From the NCBI GenBank assembly GCA_910584545.1, contig CAJUBC010000025.1:1-29778 (forward strand): 29,778 bases of DNA, in the 5' to 3' direction. This document shows positions 24,701-29,778 of this stretch, one piece after another. The notes beneath the pieces are model-generated. The model was not told where the DNA came from, did not search any database, and saw only the letters and a program-made list of their open reading frames with translations. The position numbers and the translations under genes are program-made. Within the stretch, counting starts at the first letter, position 1. Every line of letters begins with the position of its first letter. This DNA is from an uncultured Muribaculaceae bacterium. Lineage in GTDB: Bacteria; Bacteroidota; Bacteroidia; Bacteroidales; Muribaculaceae.

Positions 24701-25131
24701 TACTCCCCGACCCGCTCCACTGCATCGAGATACTCGTGAGCGAGAAGAGCAATACGGAGACATCCGACTTCGCCGTACTGCGCGAACAGGAGGAGATTCC
24801 TCTCGCCGAGTACGACGAATGGAACTTCTATGAGGTAGACCTCAGCAGCTATGCCGGCAAGAACGTGCATGTGGCCCTGCGCCATCTCACCGACGCCACC
24901 ACCAACCTCGCCTTCTTCGACGACCTCCGCTTCGACGGAGTCTCGACAGACATTATCGGCGCGGGCGTGGAGAGCATCGCGGCCGACACCTCAGTTGAGG
25001 TATTCGACCTGAACGGCATCCGCGTGGCCGAAGGCCGCGCCGGCGAGGCTCTCAAGGGTCTCGACAAGGGTGTCTACATCGTCAGAAGCATCTCCGACGC
25101 AGGCGTGAAGACCCTCCGCGTGATACTCTGA
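21751..25131 (+). CDS. Large exported multi-domain protein with four cleaved-adhesin domains
   Basis: 1126 aa from the ATG at 21751, which begins a good signal peptide (M-K-K-L-L-L ... V-Q-A-Q). An in-frame ATG at 21682 is rejected because it would translate the hairpin and bury the signal. Approximate domains: choice-of-anchor J/cleaved adhesin 24-217; ASPM/DUF1573-like Ig (F-D-F-G-T-L-L-I-G) 227-330; second choice-of-anchor J 330-480; fibronectin III (V-T-L-T-W-E-P ... T-T-Y-R-W-R-V-V-A) 485-580; third choice-of-anchor J 584-770; second Ig-like 771-870; fourth choice-of-anchor J 874-1070; C-terminal sorting-like element with V-F-D-L-N-G-I-R-V and G-V-Y-I-V from about 1077. No catalytic domain is visible. 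Cleaved-adhesin domains also occur in gingipains and haemagglutinins of Porphyromonas, so binding to host or dietary material is a reasonable inference. Confidence 0.88.
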   Translation: MKKLLLSAAAIGLICFLPVQAQTLLEEDFETSTTADTPSPIAKGAGWSVINSYNGSEFKYNWHNAYREQDEKYGGLIYGEHCAQVDGSLFGDGEGIGPREEMLLTPELNLDDTYQLQFSFVVGPTNAQEDSRYDLQVRVVENGEDPTTAETIFTLHDDRVLREAGVDPYPVNDWNIRTARLDLSDFKGKKVKLAFVYKMYKKQGNVARIDEVSVKKFTPATTPQALLSKESFDFGTLLIGEKKWSDVFTLYNRGTDGLKITSVDMPDCIQLTFDPKDVDLLRNEKVEFNIAYTASMTSPANGKVVFHTNGGDVEIAVKASKQLLPEGATLEGFEKYFPPAGWKSTGWARTQSSIEGDYSADCDGGYSKCYLTSPALDLTDGGEVTFTFANIYNGEESPEYDIELQLSLDGGTNWTKKWSTSGATLNEIQTVKVKLCDVGSDESYIRWYYPEVESDDYGAFEHSRFLLDRVLLPKLTGADGVPGKVKQTSPALNSENIYPKDVTLTWEPAQFADGYRLYVGTNSEADDLIKGEDLGDACSYTIPITLKYATTYRWRVVAYNDKGDSPTASAWRFTTQPDATVAAYPYTQNFENVQGSGVPVGWTTGSTSAYPNRGWSPNNMYPYKTVDASYPAMSCSWLNPDEYSWLETPEVKLPDDKVMALTMLWGDGHPSDLKVDPSGLREKQNAEPDNGVDRLSLQVLEGGEWKTLTTLSEKPDGEDIHWWISEKVDLADYRGKTVKLRWRYDAFSTKSDGAAIAHVVIDENKEYTAGLNRSSWDAGKVNWNKAIESGEIFTLFNQGTKDLEVESVEFGKSNFTTSLRKGDKIPADGAMKFSVRFDALTTAAPVEDKLTVTLTGGAAFELALKGEALPENTLYYSFEPNVEDYDWTKDFSMIDVDKGVNFNFTSSWVNYSAGGQKGAFSAENDSNETGLYGMMKPVSGLWALVAACPQQGHADNWLVSQKLAIKQGAKFSFYARNLDSKGTVLPDPLHCIEILVSEKSNTETSDFAVLREQEEIPLAEYDEWNFYEVDLSSYAGKNVHVALRHLTDATTNLAFFDDLRFDGVSTDIIGAGVESIAADTSVEVFDLNGIRVAEGRAGEALKGLDKGVYIVRSISDAGVKTLRVIL

Positions 25132-25145
25132 TTACATTCTTCATA

Positions 25146-25183
25146 ATCCGGTGCTCCGCTTTCCGGAGCACCGGATGCTTTTT
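25146..25183 (+). terminator. Strong intrinsic terminator between surface genes 2 and 3
   Basis: ATCCGGTGCTCCG (25146-25158) pairs perfectly with CGGAGCACCGGAT (25164-25176) around CTTTC, followed by GCTTTTT. It begins 14 nt after the stop at 25131 and ends 13 nt before the next ATG, with no promoter pattern between, so gene 3 probably depends on read-through or on a promoter I do not recognise. Confidence 0.85.
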
Positions 25184-25196
25184 ATTCCATTGAATT

Positions 25197-27662
25197 ATGA
25201 AAAGAATTTTACTGATATCCGCAATCCTCGCATCCGCCGTATCGATTGTCACGGCGCAGAGCCGCAACGCTCAGCTCAATCTGGAGGTCACCGCCGCCAC
25301 CGGCGAGAGTCTCCTCGGACAAGAGGTCTCGCTCTTCCACACCGGTTTCCAGGTGAGCTACGAGACACTGAGCCTCGATGCCGACGGCCGGTGCAGCGTA
25401 AAGGTATATCCGGGTGAACACCGGCTGAACATAGACCGCCCCGGCTTCCTTCCTTACGAGAATGACTTCACAGTGCCTGACGGCACTGAAGCCACCACAC
25501 TCAAAATCACCCTCGAGGAACTGACGCGCACTCCGTTCGCCCTCAACGCAGAGCTGAGGCATAACGCTCTGACCGGACAGGATGACATAATGTTGGGGTG
25601 GAACGAGGAGCCGTCGGTGTTCTTCGATGATTTCGAGAGTTACGATCCCTTCGCCATCTCATTCGGCGACTGGACCGGCATAGACGGCGACGGCATCGCG
25701 GCCGCTCCATTGGCGGGGTATTATCCCAACCGAGGTGTGCGCAACTACGCCCAGATCTTCAATCCGATGCAGACGGAGCCCGCCTGGTGGTGGGATTATC
25801 CGGTGCTCCGCCCTTATTCCGGCATGCAGTACGCCGGATTCGTACGCACTACCACCGGTGCTCCCAACGACGACTGGCTCATATCTCCGGTAATCACACC
25901 GGGAACCGACAACGTTCTCTCGTTCCTCGCCAAGGCAGCCGACAGGTACCTCGAGCGATTCATGGTATATGTCACAGAGAAGACCGACAACCCCGCGCCT
26001 GAGGATTTCATCCGGCTCGACACCGGCAATTACGAGAGCGTAGACTATCGTGAATGGGACCGCAAGGTCTATGACCTCTCCGCATACGCCGGCCGACCGG
26101 TGCGCCTGGCCATCCGCTATGTAAGCGACACGGAGCATTACGGAGCCTTCATGCTGATGGTGGATGACTTCTATGTTGGTCCCGAGCAGATCAAGAATGG
26201 CGCACGCTCCACTGCGGAGAAATGCCGCGCAATGCGCTCGCCGGCCAACCCCAACGAAACATTCCGTCTCTATCTTGACGGCAAGGAGAAAGGGACCACC
26301 GACGGGTATTCCTTCTTCTTCAATGACGTGCCCCCTGGCGAACACCGTCTGGGCGTGAAGGCCTGCTACAAGAAGTCGGAGAGCGACATGGCTGAAATCA
26401 CATTCTACGTGCCTTCGGATGGCTATGCACGCGTCGGATTCGACGTGACAGCCGACAGCAAGCTCGACCCGGACGGAACAGTTATCTACTTGGTTGATGT
26501 CGACGGCACGGAAAGCGTGCAGCTCTCCGTTGAGGATGGCGGCGCGGAGGCACTGTCGCTACCTCTCGGGAAATATTCGGTCAATGTTCCTGAAGGTGCA
26601 TATCAGACATGGACACGTGAGATAGAGGTCAAGGATGACATGCGCGTGGATGTGGCTCTTACCGACAACATCATCGACCCCTACAACATCACTTCCGACC
26701 TTCTCGAGGATGGCTCATTCTCATTGCGCTGGAATCAGGAACTCGGTTTCGCCGAGAGCTTCGAGGATTGCGATGACTTCGCCACCGGCAGCTTCGGAGG
26801 CTGGACCAGCGAGGACCGCGACAAGATGCCGGTATACCCCATCGCCCTCGGCAGTCAGGACAATGTGGTGTCGTTCCCCGGATCGGGAACGCCTGCCAAT
26901 CCGCAGCCATTGGCGCCGATTGTGTTCAATCCCTGGAACACGGTGCCGGCGATGCTTCCTGAAGACCCTGCAATCGCCGCATACGACGGCAATAAGTCGA
27001 TAGCATTCTTCTCGGCACAGCAGGCCACCAACGACAAATGGCTCATCTCGCCCGAAATCGGAGTCTATGACGGCTTCTCACTCACATTCCACGCTAAGGC
27101 GTACGCCGCGCAGTATCCGGAGACCTTGGAGGTATACTGGGCTAAGGCCGTCAAGCCAGAGGAGATGAACCCGCTCGGCACGGTCGAGAACGTGGTCAGC
27201 TCGGCATGGGGCGAATATACAGTGCCTCTCGATGAACTTGCCGGACAGAGGATAAAGATCGGTTTCCGCTATGTGTCGCACGACTCATTCCTACTGCAGC
27301 TCGACGACGTGCGAGTGGCTCCGACCGACGGTCAGGGCGCGCAGGTGGATTACGGCAACATCCTCCACTTCGAGATCATGCTTGACGGCGAGGTGATAGC
27401 AACCGTCGAAAAACCTGAATTCATCCTCCCCTCCCCCGCTACCGGCAAGCACACTGTCGGAATCACCGCAATATACAAGTCGGGACGCTCCAAGACAGTG
27501 GAGTATATTCTCGAAGGACTCTCCGGAATAGAGGAGATCGACTCCGACAGGGATTCAGTATGGTTCGACCTTCAGGGACGCATGGTGAGCCCCGCAAACC
27601 TACAGCCCGGAATCTATCTGAAGAGCACCGAAGGGAAGACATCTAAAATAATGGTAAAATGA
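25197..27662 (+). CDS. Exported protein with carboxypeptidase-regulatory and two cleaved-adhesin domains
   Basis: 821 aa with a signal peptide (M-K-R-I-L-L-I-S ... V-T-A-Q). Domains by position: carboxypeptidase-regulatory-like beta domain (about 22-110); first choice-of-anchor J domain (about 140-330) with F-F-D-D-F-E-S and N-D-D-W-L-I-S-P; a Y-L-D-G-K Ig/fibronectin-like domain (about 352-410); a PEGA/carboxypeptidase-regulatory-like strand region (about 410-495); second choice-of-anchor J domain (about 518-710) with N-D-K-W-L-I-S-P; another fibronectin-like domain (about 718-775); and a C-terminal element W-F-D-L-Q-G-R-M-V ... P-G-I-Y-L. The pairing of W-L-I-S-P with a late Q-L-D-D-V or V-D-D-F motif is the hallmark of cleaved adhesins. 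Its TGA overlaps the next ATG (ATGA at 27659-27662), so genes 3 and 4 are translationally coupled. Confidence 0.88.
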   Translation: MKRILLISAILASAVSIVTAQSRNAQLNLEVTAATGESLLGQEVSLFHTGFQVSYETLSLDADGRCSVKVYPGEHRLNIDRPGFLPYENDFTVPDGTEATTLKITLEELTRTPFALNAELRHNALTGQDDIMLGWNEEPSVFFDDFESYDPFAISFGDWTGIDGDGIAAAPLAGYYPNRGVRNYAQIFNPMQTEPAWWWDYPVLRPYSGMQYAGFVRTTTGAPNDDWLISPVITPGTDNVLSFLAKAADRYLERFMVYVTEKTDNPAPEDFIRLDTGNYESVDYREWDRKVYDLSAYAGRPVRLAIRYVSDTEHYGAFMLMVDDFYVGPEQIKNGARSTAEKCRAMRSPANPNETFRLYLDGKEKGTTDGYSFFFNDVPPGEHRLGVKACYKKSESDMAEITFYVPSDGYARVGFDVTADSKLDPDGTVIYLVDVDGTESVQLSVEDGGAEALSLPLGKYSVNVPEGAYQTWTREIEVKDDMRVDVALTDNIIDPYNITSDLLEDGSFSLRWNQELGFAESFEDCDDFATGSFGGWTSEDRDKMPVYPIALGSQDNVVSFPGSGTPANPQPLAPIVFNPWNTVPAMLPEDPAIAAYDGNKSIAFFSAQQATNDKWLISPEIGVYDGFSLTFHAKAYAAQYPETLEVYWAKAVKPEEMNPLGTVENVVSSAWGEYTVPLDELAGQRIKIGFRYVSHDSFLLQLDDVRVAPTDGQGAQVDYGNILHFEIMLDGEVIATVEKPEFILPSPATGKHTVGITAIYKSGRSKTVEYILEGLSGIEEIDSDRDSVWFDLQGRMVSPANLQPGIYLKSTEGKTSKIMVK

Positions 27663-29530
27663 AAAGATCAGATATTTTGACATTGGGAGCGGCGCTGCTG
27701 CTCTCGGTGGTAATTCCTCAGATGGCGATGGCTGCCGACGACATGGGTCTCGAACCCAACGAGAAGCTGATAGGCTACAGTGTCACCAACGACTACAGCG
27801 AGGAGGGGGCATTCGTCGGCGAGGCGGGTACGTACGCCATGGGGGCGCTCTTCGAGAAGAACCAGCTTCTCCCCTACGCCGGCTGCCCCATAGTGGGCAT
27901 GCGCATCGCCAGCTGTGGCAACCAGGCCTCGACACGCGTCTTCATCTATGACGGCGCGGACCTCGGGAAACCGATGATGCAGCAGAAGCAGCGCCTCTAT
28001 CCTGGCTGGACCAACATACGCTTCAATTCGGAACCTTACGTGATACGCGGCGATGAATCGCTCTTCTTCGGCTATGATTACGTGGAGTCGGAGGAGATCG
28101 CTTCGGAGAACGCACGGGCGGTTTTAGCCGTGACCGGAGAGACGACCTACGGCGGTTTCGTTCTGCTGCGCGACGGCGAATTCAGCCAGATCACGGAATC
28201 CGGGGTGCTTTGCGTACAGCTCATCATCGACACCACCAATCTTCCGAGTGCCAACCTCGCATTCAGTTTCACCGATACCGGTTTCAAATACAAGAAACTC
28301 GGCGAACCTCTGGAATTCTATGCCTCGATGTCGAACGTGGGACGAGACAACATAACCGGTTTCACGGCCTCTGTGTCATTCGACGGCGGAACTCCCGTGA
28401 TGGTTGATGCCGATTTAAAGGTCGCTCCCGGCAAGTCGGAGACTTGGCAGACCGTCATTCCTACAGAGGGAATGGAGATAGGCATCCACGATATGGAGGT
28501 GAAGATTGTGAAGATCAACGGCGTGGACAACGAACCGAACGCAGCCTCCACCTGCCACAAGCGCTTCGCGCTCTACGAGAACTCGCTGCGCCGCGCCAAG
28601 AGCTATATGGAGGTATTCTCAAGCCAGCAGTATGTCTATTCCTCACTCCTCGACGAAAAGCTTGAGAACCTGAAGGCGGAGACCGACATGCCTGACTCAT
28701 CGAAGGAACTGTTCGACCCCTCGACGCTGGAGATTGCCAAGATCTTCGAGCCGGAGACGCCGCTGGCCGCAGCCGGCGGTGAGACCTACTGGAATCTGTA
28801 TGCATTCGACGTACCGGTGTTCTCCGTGAACCGCGCGCTCTTCCCCGGCGAGGCCAATGTGGCCTATTCGGTCAACGACTACTTAGGTATGCCGATTCCC
28901 GGACTGATCACAGGCATCATGGCCGATATCGCGATGCAGGACCTTGAGGTGCCGACATTCGCAGAGGTGAATGTGGAGACCAATTACGACAAGGTTTCGC
29001 GGCAATGTGACGTGACGGTATCGGGAAAGGCTCTTCCGGAGCTCAAGGCCATCTGCGGCACGCCGGTGCTGTCGCTGCTGCTGGTTGAGGATGGCGTGGA
29101 ATCTCCGCAGGCTATACTTGCGGGCAGCGACGCGAAGCTGCAGGATGATTACATCCACAACGACGTGATACACGCCTGGCTCACCGGAACCGGCGGCATA
29201 GAGATAGAACCGGAGAACGACCGCTACGTGGTCCGTCACAACTTCACGCTTCCGGAGGGCTGCAACTCCGGCAACTGCCGCGTGGTGGCACTGATATCTA
29301 AGAAAACGGAAGGGATGACAGCCGACAACATCGCCGACTTCGATGTGCTGAACTGCAACTCGGCCCCGCTGACGGATGTCACGGCTGTGAGCGGCCCGGC
29401 AACCGAGGACAATATCCCCTCGCGCCGCTTCCGCATCGACGGCACAGAAGTCCCCGCGGAAGACCCCTCCCCCGGACTCTACATCACCATCGACCGGCAT
29501 GGCCGCGCCTCCAAGCAGCTTCGACTCTAA
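27659..29530 (+). CDS. Omp28-like exported protein lacking the CxxC motif
   Basis: 623 aa with a signal peptide (core L-T-L-G-A-A-L-L-L-S-V-V, cleavage near M-A-M-A). The N-terminal beta region (about 30-190) resembles the beta domain near 1065-1250 of surface protein 1. Ig/CARDB-like strands follow (about 200-300). Residues about 310-545 follow the Omp28 outer-membrane-protein layout: a thioredoxin-like start (Y-M-E-V-F-S-S-Q-Q-Y-V-Y-S-S), a V-N-R segment near 387, and the C-terminal L-L-L-V-E-D-G-V near 474, H-N-D-V-I-H-A-W-L-T-G and N-C-R-V-V-A-L-I-S near 540. Usual family members carry C-x-x-C at the thioredoxin-like start; here it is replaced by S-Q-Q-Y-type residues, so redox activity is not expected. 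The end (R-I-D-G-T-E-V ... P-G-L-Y-I) matches the other three proteins. Similarity to Omp28 is by motif pattern only. Confidence 0.75.
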   Translation: MKRSDILTLGAALLLSVVIPQMAMAADDMGLEPNEKLIGYSVTNDYSEEGAFVGEAGTYAMGALFEKNQLLPYAGCPIVGMRIASCGNQASTRVFIYDGADLGKPMMQQKQRLYPGWTNIRFNSEPYVIRGDESLFFGYDYVESEEIASENARAVLAVTGETTYGGFVLLRDGEFSQITESGVLCVQLIIDTTNLPSANLAFSFTDTGFKYKKLGEPLEFYASMSNVGRDNITGFTASVSFDGGTPVMVDADLKVAPGKSETWQTVIPTEGMEIGIHDMEVKIVKINGVDNEPNAASTCHKRFALYENSLRRAKSYMEVFSSQQYVYSSLLDEKLENLKAETDMPDSSKELFDPSTLEIAKIFEPETPLAAAGGETYWNLYAFDVPVFSVNRALFPGEANVAYSVNDYLGMPIPGLITGIMADIAMQDLEVPTFAEVNVETNYDKVSRQCDVTVSGKALPELKAICGTPVLSLLLVEDGVESPQAILAGSDAKLQDDYIHNDVIHAWLTGTGGIEIEPENDRYVVRHNFTLPEGCNSGNCRVVALISKKTEGMTADNIADFDVLNCNSAPLTDVTAVSGPATEDNIPSRRFRIDGTEVPAEDPSPGLYITIDRHGRASKQLRL

Positions 29531-29534
29531 AAAA

Positions 29535-29562
29535 GAAAACCCGCATCCAATGCGGGTTTTCT
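29535..29562. terminator. Bidirectional intrinsic terminator ending the surface-protein cluster
   Basis: GAAAACCCGCAT (29535-29546) and ATGCGGGTTTTC (29550-29561) form a perfect 12-bp stem around CCA. The T-run on the right arm serves the plus strand and the A-run on the left arm serves the minus strand. It starts 4 nt after the stop at 29530. Confidence 0.92.
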
Positions 29563-29778
29563 CCGATTCCACTATAAACTATATCTAACTAAACTTACCA
29601 TGTTCAAACTTTCTCGCGAAACCTTGGACATTCTATCCATATTGCTTTGTACCTTTAGAACAAAGGTCGCGGGACAGTGTTGACTTTTTTCACCTATTTT
29701 ACACCGATTTAATATCTTTTTACTTAAACTATAAAATCCTTGAATCTGGCGTAATATCAAGGCCGGCGGCTTCGACAA
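29563..29778. other. AT-rich right edge without a convincing gene
   Basis: About 216 AT-rich bases. There is a TACCTTTA box at 29650-29657, close to TAnnTTTG, but the nearest upstream TTG is about 23 bases away instead of 19, so a plus-strand promoter for a gene beyond the window is only a possibility. CTTTGT and ACAAAG form a short inverted repeat around 29645-29665. A 68-codon minus-strand frame running off the edge has no recognisable domain and is not called. Confidence 0.4.

Noticed and set aside
29572..29778. 68-codon minus-strand frame at the right edge
   Set aside because: AT-rich, no recognisable motif, no start context, and runs off the window; more likely intergenic.

Overview
The window looks like a chromosomal segment from a GC-rich member of the Bacteroidales, most likely Muribaculaceae. 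This is inferred from three things: matches to the Bacteroidetes promoter pattern (TTTG, 19 bases, TAnnTTTG) at 15602-15632 and 16728-16758; Bacteroidetes-type gene content (DPP III with a HECLGH motif, an NtrC/NtrY-like pair beside an efflux operon, choice-of-anchor J/cleaved-adhesin proteins, Omp28-like protein); and weak or absent Shine-Dalgarno sequences. No taxonomic marker such as rRNA is present. No tRNA, rRNA, CRISPR array, transposase or phage gene was recognised.

Left part (1-5622, all +): an exported M49 dipeptidyl peptidase III and, 2 nt later, a short AlkD-like HEAT-repeat protein, closed by a strong terminator (2547-2580). Then come polyphosphate kinase (ppk1) and exopolyphosphatase (ppx) 4 nt apart, which together make and degrade polyphosphate.

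Middle (5609-14358, all -): a seven-gene unit read from right to left. It holds a periplasmic adaptor, a MacB/LolD-type ATPase, two separate MacB/FtsX-type permeases, a TolC-like outer-membrane channel, a sigma-54-dependent NtrC-family regulator and its membrane-bound PAS histidine kinase. A -24/-12 (sigma-54) promoter match and a perfect 16-bp palindrome upstream suggest that the regulator activates the operon that encodes it. The unit ends by overlapping the 3' end of ppx by 14 bp, convergently. A divergent corA-type metal channel gene (14543-15463) starts on the other side of the same control region.

Accessory stretch (15464-16958): a four-helix-bundle-suffix protein whose C-terminal topoisomerase-type zinc finger is split by a frameshift. 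A 9-bp-period degenerate repeat array lies on each side of it, and a canonical promoter with a long structured leader follows.

Right part (16959-29530, all +): four consecutive large exported proteins (about 1562, 1126, 821 and 623 aa). They are built from cleaved-adhesin (choice-of-anchor J), ASPM/DUF1573-like Ig, fibronectin III and carboxypeptidase-regulatory modules. Each ends in the same short C-terminal element (pattern: aromatic-D/N-L-x-G-x-x-V ... P-G-[IL]-Y-[IL] ... K), which resembles the type A sorting domain of the type IX secretion system. The first gene is interrupted at a run of eight C residues just after its N-terminal domain; seven Cs would restore one 1562-aa reading frame. 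This is a candidate phase-variable switch, but it could also be an assembly error, particularly because a second frameshift lies about 900 bp upstream. The fourth protein resembles the Omp28 family but has lost the thioredoxin-like CxxC. A bidirectional terminator ends the cluster; the last 216 bases hold no convincing gene.
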